A stretch of 37,944 nucleotides of DNA from Candidatus Saccharimonadota bacterium (lineage in GTDB: Bacteria > Patescibacteriota > Saccharimonadia > Saccharimonadales > UBA4665), in the NCBI GenBank assembly GCA_028286385.1, contig JAQBRQ010000029.1:1-37944 (forward strand). The letters are read 5' to 3'. The notes beneath the pieces are model-generated. The model was not told the DNA's origin and made no database searches. It was given only the letters and a program-made list of their open reading frames with translations. Positions within the stretch are counted from its first letter, which is position 1, and the number at the start of each line of letters is the position of its first letter. Below, piece after piece: positions 14,303-20,889 of this stretch. A program made the position numbers and the translations under genes.

Positions 14303-15529
14303 ATGGAAGAGGTTGAGCCGAATTTTCGCGCCAGGGTTGAAGCGCTAGTGCGCCAGATCCCAAAGGGCAGGGTGATGACCTACGGCCAGTTGGCAGCGCT
14401 CTGCGGCAATGCCCGGGCGGCGCGGATTGTCGGCGGTATTGCTCATTTTGGCGATCCAGACTTGCCGTGGCAACGCGTGGTTAACAAGCAGGGCGGCCTA
14501 GCTAGTGGCTATCCGGGCGGGCGTTCAGGCCACAAACAGGTGTTGGAGCAAGAAGGTTTTGAGGTTTCAGATGAATACACAATTGATGTCCAGAAACTGA
14601 TTTGGTGGCCAGAAGGCCATCAGCCAGATGAGCAGCCAAACCCTCAGCAAAGCAAAATTTCGCCGCCGTTAATTGTGGTTGTAGGCGAGACCGCCTCTGG
14701 TAAATCGTCGCTAGCGTTGCAACTGGCACAACAATATAATGGCGAAATTATATGTGCCGACAGCTCTACGGTGCGCCGTGAAGCCAACATTGGTACGGCT
14801 AAACCAACGCCAGAAGAGCAGCAGATGGTGCCGCACCATCTGCTCGACATCACCGGTCCGGACGAGGAATTCTCGGCGGCCATGTTTAAAGAACAAGCGA
14901 ACAAAGCGATTGCCGATATCGCGTCTCGCGGTAAGTTGCCAATCATGGTTGGCGGGACTGGGCTGTATATAAATGGCGTTATATATGACTACGGATTTTT
15001 GCCGCCGGTGAGCGGTAGCGACAGGCAAGAGCTCAACCAGATGTCTAACAGCGAACTGCTCCAGAGGATTGCAGACTTGGGCCTCAGCCCCAATGGCATC
15101 GACACCCAGAATAATAGGCGGCTGATTCGCTTTGTCGAGACCGGTGGCGCTCAACCAACGAAGCAGGAGCTGCGAGCCAATACGCTGGTGCTCGGGCTCA
15201 AGACCGACAAAGCTGTGCTACTGCAGCGCATTACCCAAAGGGTGGATGCAATGCTTGAACAAGGTCTGGAAAAGGAAGTCGATGGCCTGGCAAAGACCTA
15301 TGGCTGGGACTGCGAAGCCCTCAAAGCCGTGGGCTACAGCCAGTGGAAAGACTACTTTTTGGGTGAGCAATCACTAGCCGAAACCCGCCAGCTGATTATC
15401 AAAGCAACCAAGGATCTCGCCAAACGGCAACGCACTTGGTTCAAGCGTAACAAAAGTATTCAATGGCTAACAACCCCTGTTAATCAGGCTGATTTCGTAG
15501 ACTCAATCACAACACTTTTAGAAGACTAA
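14303..15529 (+). CDS. miaA: Fusion: alkyltransferase-like (ATL) domain with tRNA dimethylallyltransferase MiaA
   Basis: A 408-aa fusion. Residues 1-95 match the O6-alkylguanine-DNA alkyltransferase C-terminal fold (IPKGRVMTYGQLAALCGN, ARIVGGIAHFGDPDLPWQRVVN), but the reactive Cys of PCHRV is Trp56 (PWQRV), the hallmark of ATL proteins that bind alkylated guanine without repairing it. Residues about 120-408 are MiaA: P-loop GETASGKS (128-135), TAKPTPEE, GGTGLYING and a C-terminal tryptophan-rich basic segment. MiaA adds dimethylallyl to A37 of tRNAs reading UNN codons. The usual DSMQVYR motif is ADSSTVRRE here, a change in the tRNA/substrate-binding loop. The start is ATG 7 nt after AGGAG (14291-14295); a TTG just upstream is less likely. 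Confidence 0.9.
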   Translation: MEEVEPNFRARVEALVRQIPKGRVMTYGQLAALCGNARAARIVGGIAHFGDPDLPWQRVVNKQGGLASGYPGGRSGHKQVLEQEGFEVSDEYTIDVQKLIWWPEGHQPDEQPNPQQSKISPPLIVVVGETASGKSSLALQLAQQYNGEIICADSSTVRREANIGTAKPTPEEQQMVPHHLLDITGPDEEFSAAMFKEQANKAIADIASRGKLPIMVGGTGLYINGVIYDYGFLPPVSGSDRQELNQMSNSELLQRIADLGLSPNGIDTQNNRRLIRFVETGGAQPTKQELRANTLVLGLKTDKAVLLQRITQRVDAMLEQGLEKEVDGLAKTYGWDCEALKAVGYSQWKDYFLGEQSLAETRQLIIKATKDLAKRQRTWFKRNKSIQWLTTPVNQADFVDSITTLLED

Positions 15530-15566
15530 TCTTGGTAGTTGAACTATTTGTTGCTACAATAGCAGC

Positions 15567-16193
15567 ATGATTGAGCAACTCTTTGGGTCAAAAACACGCG
15601 TTAAATTATTACAGTTGTTCTACAGCAATCCGAACCGACCTTTTTATGTTCGCGAGATTACTCGCAAGATCGATGAACAAATTAATTCGGTGCGCCGCGA
15701 ACTCAGCAACTTATTAAGCATCGGCATTATTACGTCCGATAATACCAACAATAAACTGTACTACGAGGTCAACCAAAAGTTCGAGTACTACGATCCGCTG
15801 CAGCAAATCTTTGGCGGTGGCGTTAAAAAGACTGCTAAAAAAGCCGGTACAACCGTTACTAACGAAGATAACGCCGCCGAGGCAGACCTCCGGGCTGTTG
15901 GCCATATCGATCTCGCCGTGTATACCGGGCAGTTTACCCGAGACGAAACAGCCGGCATCGACCTATTAATTGTTGGTGAAGTTAACTCTAACGCCTTGCA
16001 GAAGTATGTCGACGAACTTGAAGCCAAAGAGAACAAAGCGCTTCGTTACACCTCTATGAGCTTGGCCGATTTTAAATATCGCCAGCAAATCCGCGACCGT
16101 TTCGCGGTATCAATTGCCCAGTCCAAAAAGCAAGTGCTGGTAGATTTACATAATCTGCTCAGTGAAATTGAACAAGAATCAAAGGAGAAATAA
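15567..16193 (+). CDS. Winged-helix regulator with nucleotidyltransferase-like C-terminal domain
   Basis: A 208-aa protein. Residues 1-75 are a winged helix (RVKLLQLFYSNPNRPFYVRE, INSVRRELSNLLSIGII, NKLYYEVN wing). Residues about 105-185 (HIDLAVYTGQFTRDETAGIDLLIVGEV, then a helical tail) look like the MNT-type nucleotidyltransferase fold seen fused to HTH domains in archaea and candidate-phyla bacteria, though the catalytic GS-x-D-x-D motif is not obvious (only GIDLLIVG). The promoter TTGGTA, 17 nt, TACAAT, 6 nt, ATG means it is leaderless. It is followed 3 nt later by the MBL-fold gene, so the two form an operon. Confidence 0.75.
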   Translation: MIEQLFGSKTRVKLLQLFYSNPNRPFYVREITRKIDEQINSVRRELSNLLSIGIITSDNTNNKLYYEVNQKFEYYDPLQQIFGGGVKKTAKKAGTTVTNEDNAAEADLRAVGHIDLAVYTGQFTRDETAGIDLLIVGEVNSNALQKYVDELEAKENKALRYTSMSLADFKYRQQIRDRFAVSIAQSKKQVLVDLHNLLSEIEQESKEK

Positions 16194-16196
16194 ACA

Positions 16197-16820
16197 ATGG
16201 ATCTGCAATTTTACGGTGCTAACTGTGTGACTTTAACCTATAAGGGTGCGCGCACGGTGATTGATGACGATTTGTCCGAGCTCGGCGCTAAAAGCATCGT
16301 TAAAGCCGGTGATGTAGCGCTGTTTACCGGCCCTCATGGCGGTGCTGACGCTGCTCGCCTGACATTTGCCAGCCCTGGCGAGTACGAAGTAGCCGACGTT
16401 TCAATTATTGGTATCGCCGCTCGCGCTCACATCGATGGGCCTGGTACCACCAACGCCACGATGTTTAAGTTTGTCCACGGCGACATAACTGTTCTTGTCA
16501 CTGGGCACATCTACCCAGAGCTCAGCGAAGCCCAGCTCGAAGCTATCGGCATTGTTGATGTGCTGGTTGTACCTGTTGGCGGCAATGGCTACACCGTTGA
16601 CCCGGTCGGGGCCCTTAAGCTCATCAAAGCTATCGAACCAAAGATTATTGTGCCAACACACTACGCCGACAAAGCGCTCAACTACACGGTGCCGCAACAA
16701 GACCTTTCCAACGCTCTCAAAGAGATGTCGATGGAGCCAAAAGAAGCCGTCGCTAAGCTTCGCTTGAAGCCAAATGAACTCTCCGACGTCACACAGCTTG
16801 TCGTCCTCGAAAAGTCCTAG
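16197..16820 (+). CDS. MBL-fold metal-dependent hydrolase-like protein
   Basis: A 207-aa protein resembling the COG2220 (UlaG-like) MBL group: MDLQFYGANCVTL start, SPGEYEVADVSIIGIA, a central VLVTGHIYPELSEAQLEAIGIVDVLVVPVGGNGYTVDPVGALKLIKAIEPKIIVPTHY pattern in pieces. The canonical HxHxDH loop is reduced to FTGPHGGAD, so metal binding may be lost; His in PTHY is kept. AAGGAG lies 9 nt before ATG. It is second in an operon with the winged-helix protein, which may use it as a partner. Confidence 0.78.
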   Translation: MDLQFYGANCVTLTYKGARTVIDDDLSELGAKSIVKAGDVALFTGPHGGADAARLTFASPGEYEVADVSIIGIAARAHIDGPGTTNATMFKFVHGDITVLVTGHIYPELSEAQLEAIGIVDVLVVPVGGNGYTVDPVGALKLIKAIEPKIIVPTHYADKALNYTVPQQDLSNALKEMSMEPKEAVAKLRLKPNELSDVTQLVVLEKS

Positions 16821-16838
16821 CCGCAACGTAGGATAATT

Positions 16839-16868
16839 AAAAAGCCTCGTTTAAACACGAGGCTTTTT
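16839..16868. terminator. Bidirectional intrinsic terminator
   Basis: AAAAAGCCTCGT-ttaaac-ACGAGGCTTTTT is a perfect 12-bp dyad with A and T flanks, ending both the MBL gene and the convergent rpmB. Confidence 0.92.
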
Positions 16869-16882
16869 AAAAGAATTTTTAA

Positions 16883-17092
16883 TTACTTGGTTGAAGTAAC
16901 AGGGGTCAAAAGACCCTTTTTCTTGAGGGTGCGAATAGCCTGGGTGCTAAGCTTCATGGTAACTTTTTTACCGTCGACCATAAGGGTCTTCTTCTGAAGA
17001 TTTGGCTTCCAGACTTTCTTGGTGTGGCGCTGAGAAAAGCTGACATTGCTGCCGTACTGCTTACCTTTGCCGGTGAGATCACATTTCTGCAT
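16883..17092 (-). CDS. rpmB: 50S ribosomal protein bL28
   Basis: A 69-aa basic protein with the bL28 signature: an N-terminal CDLTGKGKQYGSNVSFSQ followed by HTKKVWKPNLQ and a basic helical C-terminus (LSTQAIRTLKKKGL). Only one Cys of the usual zinc ribbon is present. AAGGAC precedes the ATG and TATAGT may be its -10. Single gene. Confidence 0.96.
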   Translation of the reverse strand: MQKCDLTGKGKQYGSNVSFSQRHTKKVWKPNLQKKTLMVDGKKVTMKLSTQAIRTLKKKGLLTPVTSTK

Positions 17093-17200
17093 AACTTGTC
17101 CTTAACATTTACTATAGATTCAAGGTGTTATTGTAGCGTAACACTGCCTCAAAGTCAACGGCAGCCGTAATCGTCGCATGCTGCTGGTATACTAATAGGA

Positions 17201-17830
17201 ATGTTATCCAATCTTTCCGGTATTGACCTCGTTGTTGTCCTGGTGTCGATTATTGTTTCGTTGACGATCCACGAAGCGATGCACGCCTTTACGGCTCATT
17301 GGCTAGGTGATGACACGGCGCACCGCGAAGGTCGCCTAACGCTGAATCCGCTGGCGCACATCGATGTACTCACTACCGTACTCTTGCCGATGGTGCTCAT
17401 ACTGGCCCACTTGCCGCCAATCCTGGCGGCTAAGCCCGTACCATTTAACCCGGACCGCGTAAAATGGGATGAGTTTGGCGCGGCTTTAATTGGCGTTGCC
17501 GGACCGCTCACGAACCTGGCTTTAGCCGGCTTAGCGGCGATTATTTTCCGACTTTTTGGGGCTGATTTAAGTAGTGGAGTTAACAACGCTATCGTCATAT
17601 TCACATCTGTTAATATTGGCTTCTTTATCTTCAATATGATTCCATTTCCGCCACTCGACGGCTCCCGCTTATTGTACGCTTTTGCTCCTGAGCCAGTGCA
17701 GGCATTCATGCGCCAGATTGAAAGTTACGGCTTTATGGCCATCATCTTTTTCTTCTTTATCGTCTTCCAGTTTATCTCCGGCCCGATCGTCAATATTCAG
17801 AACGCAATCCTTACTTTCTTGCTGCTCTAA
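17201..17830 (+). CDS. Site-2 protease family (M50, YwhC-like) membrane peptidase
   Basis: A 209-aa integral membrane metalloprotease. The zinc motif HEAMH is at 24-28 in the first TM helix, and the third ligand sits in NMIPFPPLDG (N145 to D153). About four to five TM helices; no PDZ domain, as usual for the short YwhC subgroup. It would cleave within membrane segments of substrates such as anti-sigma factors. TATACT (17188-17193) is 7 nt before ATG, so the mRNA is likely leaderless; the -35 is weak. Single gene. Confidence 0.93.
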   Translation: MLSNLSGIDLVVVLVSIIVSLTIHEAMHAFTAHWLGDDTAHREGRLTLNPLAHIDVLTTVLLPMVLILAHLPPILAAKPVPFNPDRVKWDEFGAALIGVAGPLTNLALAGLAAIIFRLFGADLSSGVNNAIVIFTSVNIGFFIFNMIPFPPLDGSRLLYAFAPEPVQAFMRQIESYGFMAIIFFFFIVFQFISGPIVNIQNAILTFLLL

Positions 17831-17835
17831 TCCTG

Positions 17836-18002
17836 TATAATTAGAGAGTCGGGTAGGGCTGTAACAGGCTCATTCCCGGGCATAATGATTATCTGAATAC
17901 TAATCATTAGGGAGCTCAACATTTGCTGCGACCGTGGTCAAGGCGTGCGAGCACCCACCTCGAGTTCGCTCAGGTGATCACGCCCGGTACCCGACACTTT
18001 TT
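17836..18002 (+). ncRNA. Structured RNA of unassigned family
   Basis: A stand-alone transcription unit of about 155 nt. TATAAT (17836-17841) places +1 near 17848. The 5' end GTCGGGTA (17848-17855) pairs with TACCCGAC (17988-17995), followed by TTTTT. Inside are a hairpin AATGATTA/TAATCATT, extended by GGCTC/GAGCT; and CACCTcGAG-ttcg-CTCAGGTG enclosed by GGCGTG/CACGCC. There is no ORF. I see neither the SRP helix-8 motif nor a tRNA-like end, so it is not obviously SRP RNA or tmRNA. A 6S-like role is possible but the fold is branched rather than a single rod. Confidence 0.68.
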
Positions 18003-18008
18003 ATATAA

Positions 18009-18084
18009 CGGGGTGTAGCGCAGTTGGTAGCGCGTACGGCTGGGGGCCGTGAGGTCGCAGGTTCGAGCCCTGTCATCCCGACCA
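18009..18084 (+). tRNA. tRNA-Pro(GGG)
   Basis: Acceptor CGGGGTG pairs with CATCCCG (one G-T), the anticodon loop CTGGGGG gives GGG, and the T arm has AGGTTCGAGCCCT. The discriminator is A and CCA is encoded. It directly follows the terminator of the structured RNA. Confidence 0.95.
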
Positions 18085-18123
18085 AATGGATTGCCCGAAG
18101 TTCCTTTAGGCCATTCTTTAGAT

Positions 18124-18161
18124 TTGACATATATAATATAAACTAGTATAATTCTGTATTA
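18124..18161 (+). promoter_or_regulatory. Consensus promoter, leaderless
   Basis: TTGACA (18124-18129), 17 nt, TATAAT (18147-18152), 8 nt, ATG at 18161. Confidence 0.8.
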
Positions 18162-18427
18162 TGAGTGATATGGAACAAAGAGGCGGTGATATGCCCGAAG
18201 GCGAAACACCCGAACCCTCTAACGAAGACGTGTCAAGAGCTGACGTTTATATTACCGCTAAAATGATGAGTGGTATGAGTGCAGGTCTGGCTTTTATAGC
18301 TAATGTTGAATCTATTGCAGGTTGGGACGCTGTTTCTACTAATACTTTGAGAGTAGCAGGTGCGGTAGCGGTAGGCGCTGCTTGTGGAGCAGTTGCGGGC
18401 TTCTTCTCAGAAGACTGTGATAGCTAG
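18161..18427 (+). CDS. Small acidic protein with hydrophobic C-terminal half
   Basis: I do not recognise this 88-aa protein. The first 25 residues are acidic (EGETPEPSNEDVS); residues about 33-52 and 63-81 are hydrophobic and Gly/Ala-rich (VAGAVAVGAACGAVAGFF), probably two TM helices. Reality is supported by a consensus promoter 8 nt upstream. Single gene; the 170 nt after it show nothing else until the next promoter. Confidence 0.65.
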   Translation: MSDMEQRGGDMPEGETPEPSNEDVSRADVYITAKMMSGMSAGLAFIANVESIAGWDAVSTNTLRVAGAVAVGAACGAVAGFFSEDCDS

Positions 18428-18563
18428 TCTTAAAACACTAGATTATGCACAACTTTCTTAGGCTCTAATTTAGTGCCTACTTTGTGACCAGCAGGATCGC
18501 CTGACTGAACCGCCCTCTAGGGCTTAAGCCACCACACTTACGTTGAAAACGAGGGTAAATTAA

Positions 18564-18601
18564 TTGACAAAACTAAGTCTTTGTGGTAGTATTTATGTAT
18601 G
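18564..18601 (+). promoter_or_regulatory. Consensus promoter, leaderless, twin of the one at 3017
   Basis: TTGACA (18564-18569), 17 nt, TAGTAT (18587-18592), 6 nt, ATG. Over -35 to -10 it differs from the 3017-3054 promoter at about five positions, including most of the spacer being shared. Confidence 0.8.
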
Positions 18602-18946
18602 CCTGAATCACAAGAAAACCCCGTTCCACAGCCACTCCCAGAAGCACAAGCACCAGTCCCAGAAGTGCAAGTTCCTATTGAGAAAACTCCCGGCCTGCTC
18701 AATAAGCTACGTCTTGGACGCTTGGCAACTTTTTGTGCCGGAGTAGAAGTTCCTGCAGTTGTGGCTTCTATCGCGACCAAAGACCCCATATATGCAGAGA
18801 TGGGGGTATATTTTAATAGTGTGGCAGTAGGCGGGACTCTCTTTTCCGCACACCAGTACTTTCGAAATGGTGACCGGACAGGAAAAGATAACCCACTTAT
18901 GGGAGCATTTATTAAAGACAAGTCAACTGATGTCCGAGAAGATTAA
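18599..18946 (+). CDS. Small proline-rich membrane-associated protein
   Basis: An unrecognised 115-aa protein. Residues 1-30 are rich in Pro, Gln and Val (PVPQPLPEAQAPVPEVQVPIEK); residues about 40-60 and 70-85 are weakly hydrophobic; the C-terminus is charged. The start is fixed by the leaderless promoter 6 nt upstream. Its promoter twin drives the 180-aa gene at 3019, hinting at co-regulation. Confidence 0.65.
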   Translation: MPESQENPVPQPLPEAQAPVPEVQVPIEKTPGLLNKLRLGRLATFCAGVEVPAVVASIATKDPIYAEMGVYFNSVAVGGTLFSAHQYFRNGDRTGKDNPLMGAFIKDKSTDVRED

Positions 18947-18984
18947 CATCTGTTCAACCAGATTCGTTATGATATGATGTGCGC

Positions 18985-19488
18985 ATGAGCAATTTAGAAA
19001 TTTCTAGCACTGAAGCAAAGCAAGACAAACTTTTCTACGTCGTAGCCAACATAATAATCGTTAACTCGGTGGACCAAACCTGTCTGCTACTCAAGCGCAG
19101 CGAAACCGAGAAAGTTTTAGGTGGCAAGTGGGCATTTCCGGGCGGTAAGCTTGAGCATAGCGACGTGGCGAGCTTGCTTGCCGAAACCGGTAATCAGCCA
19201 ATTGACGGCATTGATGACATACTCGGTAAGCTCGCTGTGCGAGAAGCGCAGGAAGAATGTGGGCTGACGGTTAATGGCGAAAATAACACCGTTATCAAGA
19301 ACAAAGTATTCGTGCGACCAGATGGTGTGCCAGTCTTTATGGCAACACTTACAGCTGAATATGCTGGCGGCTCCGTTGTTCTCGAAGATGGAGCTTTCTC
19401 TGATTTTGCATGGGTAAGTAAAGAAAACCTCGGTAACTATGACTGCATAGAGGGCGTTCGCCAAGAGGCCGAAAAAGCCCTCAGCTAA
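18985..19488 (+). CDS. Nudix hydrolase with interrupted Nudix box
   Basis: A 167-aa Nudix protein. The first part of the box is WAFPGGKLEHSD (G53-G54) and the second is AVREAQEECGL (R86, E87, E90, E91, G93), separated by about 20 extra residues (SLLAETGNQPIDGIDDILG) inside the loop that is normally seven long. The catalytic glutamates are kept, so activity is plausible; the insert may shape the substrate. ATG at 18985 is preferred (TATGAT ends 6 nt upstream); a GTG two codons earlier is possible. Single gene. Confidence 0.85.
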   Translation: MSNLEISSTEAKQDKLFYVVANIIIVNSVDQTCLLLKRSETEKVLGGKWAFPGGKLEHSDVASLLAETGNQPIDGIDDILGKLAVREAQEECGLTVNGENNTVIKNKVFVRPDGVPVFMATLTAEYAGGSVVLEDGAFSDFAWVSKENLGNYDCIEGVRQEAEKALS

Positions 19489-19513
19489 CCACCCCTTATG
19501 TTAAGATAAGTGC

Positions 19514-20248
19514 ATGTGGCAAGAAACCAAGCACGGACTCTACAAACAGTTCAATTTTGAAGATTTTAAGCACGCCTGGGCCTTTATGGAGCGGGTGGCC
19601 GAGCTGGCTGAGGAGTTTCAGCACCATCCAAGGTGGGAAAACGAATGGAGCGTGGTGCAGATCTGGTTGATCACGCATGAGGGGCCGCAGCGCGTCACCG
19701 ACAAAGATAGGCAGATGGCTGAAGCGATTGACTCCGCGTATGCTGCTCACCCGCGTCAGGGCGAGCAGACGGCCGATCCATCGGTGCACCCGGACATGGT
19801 CAAAATCTTCAGTGATGGCGGCTCACGGGGCAATCCGGGCCCATCAGCCAGTGGCTTCGTGGTGCTCGACATGGAAGACAACGTGCTGGTAGACAAAGGC
19901 GTCTACCTCGGTGTAACGACCAATAATGTCGCCGAGTATACTGGGCTCAAATTGGCCCTCGAAGAGTGCGCCAAGATGGGCATCAAGGAAGTGCATTCTT
20001 ACATGGATAGCCTGCTGGTCGTGAACCAAATGAAGGGCATTTTTAAGGTTAAAAACCGTGAATTATGGCCGCTGCACGACGCCGCCGTGGGCCTTGTTAA
20101 GCAGTTTGACCACGTATCGTTTAAACATGTGCCGCGTGAGTTTAATAAGCTGGCTGATGCTGCCGTAAACCGAGCGCTGGACGATCACGCCAACGGCCAG
20201 ACTGACGGTCACAACGACGCCAGCGTTGATACCGAGCAACAGGGGTGA
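19514..20248 (+). CDS. rnhA: Fusion: pterin-4a-carbinolamine dehydratase-like domain with RNase HI
   Basis: A 244-aa fusion. Residues about 8-75 match the PCD/DCoH fold: FNFEDFKHAWAFMERVAELAEE, the active-site HHP at 37-39, WENEWSVVQIWLITH with H55, and VTDKDRQMAEAID. Residues about 94-225 are RNase HI with all four acidic residues: D101 (FSDGGSRGNPG), E141 (AEYTGLKLAL), D165 (YMDSLLV) and D215 (KLADAAVNRAL). RNase HI removes RNA from RNA/DNA hybrids; the PCD domain recycles pterin cofactors or acts as a dimerisation module. The C-terminal 20 residues are polar and disordered. TAAGAT 6 nt before ATG suggests a leaderless mRNA. The stop is immediately before the rnpB -10 box. Confidence 0.9.
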   Translation: MWQETKHGLYKQFNFEDFKHAWAFMERVAELAEEFQHHPRWENEWSVVQIWLITHEGPQRVTDKDRQMAEAIDSAYAAHPRQGEQTADPSVHPDMVKIFSDGGSRGNPGPSASGFVVLDMEDNVLVDKGVYLGVTTNNVAEYTGLKLALEECAKMGIKEVHSYMDSLLVVNQMKGIFKVKNRELWPLHDAAVGLVKQFDHVSFKHVPREFNKLADAAVNRALDDHANGQTDGHNDASVDTEQQG

Positions 20249-20254
20249 TATAAT
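20249..20254 (+). promoter_or_regulatory. -10 box of rnpB
   Basis: TATAAT starts one base after the TGA of the upstream gene and lies 6 nt before the P1 stem of RNase P RNA. Confidence 0.7.
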
Positions 20255-20260
20255 AGTACT

Positions 20261-20626
20261 TGGTCAGATTATTGACTAATCGCCCGCTTCGGCGGGAGGA
20301 AAGTCCGGGCAGCAAAGGGAAGGACAGTCGCTAACGGCGACCGGGGGCAACCCTAGGGAAAGTGCCACAGAAACAATACCGCCTTTGCAAACGTTTCGGC
20401 TGCTGCAAGGTAAGGGTGAAAAGAGCGGGGTAAGAGCCCACATTTGTCCGCGGTGACGCGGAGAAACGGTAAACCCTGTCTGCTGCAAGGAGATGGATTT
20501 TTTGAGCCTAAAGCTCAAAGCGTCCCGCTGAGAATTCATCATAAGATCCGCTTGAGCTCATTGGCAACGGTGAGCCTAGATAGATGATTAGTCTCGACAA
20601 AACCCGGCTTACAGATAATCTGACCA
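20261..20626 (+). ncRNA. rnpB: RNase P RNA (M1-type)
   Basis: The catalytic RNA of RNase P. The core is plain: GGAGGAAAGTCCGGGC near the 5' end, the ACAGAAACAATACCGCC region, GGTAAGGGTGAAAAG, and near the 3' end TAGATAGATGATTA followed by GACAAAACCCGGCTTA. A perfect 12-bp P1 stem (TGGTCAGATTAT 20261-20272 with ATAATCTGACCA 20615-20626) sets both ends, giving 366 nt, the size of a bacterial type A RNA. It processes the 5' ends of tRNAs. Confidence 0.96.
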
Positions 20627-20637
20627 CTTATCATGAT

Positions 20638-20889
20638 ATGAACTCCGATAACTACAACGACTTCGCCGCGATGGCGCACGAAGGCGACAATATCTACGAG
20701 TGGTCGATCGCCATGATTGACGAGCAAGGCGGACAGACACAGGTGTATGTTACCGAAGCTGGCTTTGCGATCTCGCAGATCGAAACAGCTTTGCGCAAAA
20801 AATTTGAATCCGTAACGTTGCTAACCGGTACGCCAAAACCGGCCGACGAAACGGCTAGCCGTGCTGTATATGTTAAGCTGATAAAATGA
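20638..20889 (+). CDS. Unrecognised 83-aa protein
   Basis: I do not recognise this small protein (MNSDNYNDFAAMAHEG start). It is soluble with an alpha/beta pattern (EWSIAMIDEQGG, YVTEAGFAISQIETALRKKF). An in-frame ATG at 20584 exists but lies inside rnpB, so I start at 20638. The stop overlaps the next start by 4 bp (ATGA), so it is translationally coupled to the 286-aa gene. Confidence 0.65.
   Translation: MNSDNYNDFAAMAHEGDNIYEWSIAMIDEQGGQTQVYVTEAGFAISQIETALRKKFESVTLLTGTPKPADETASRAVYVKLIK

Noticed and set aside
17836-18002. SRP RNA or tmRNA for the structured RNA
   Set aside because: No GGTCAGG/AGCAGC helix-8 motif and no tRNA-like 3' end with T-loop; kept as unassigned.
20276-20542. 88-codon minus-strand ORF
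   Set aside because: Antisense to RNase P RNA; the conserved RNA structure explains the sequence.
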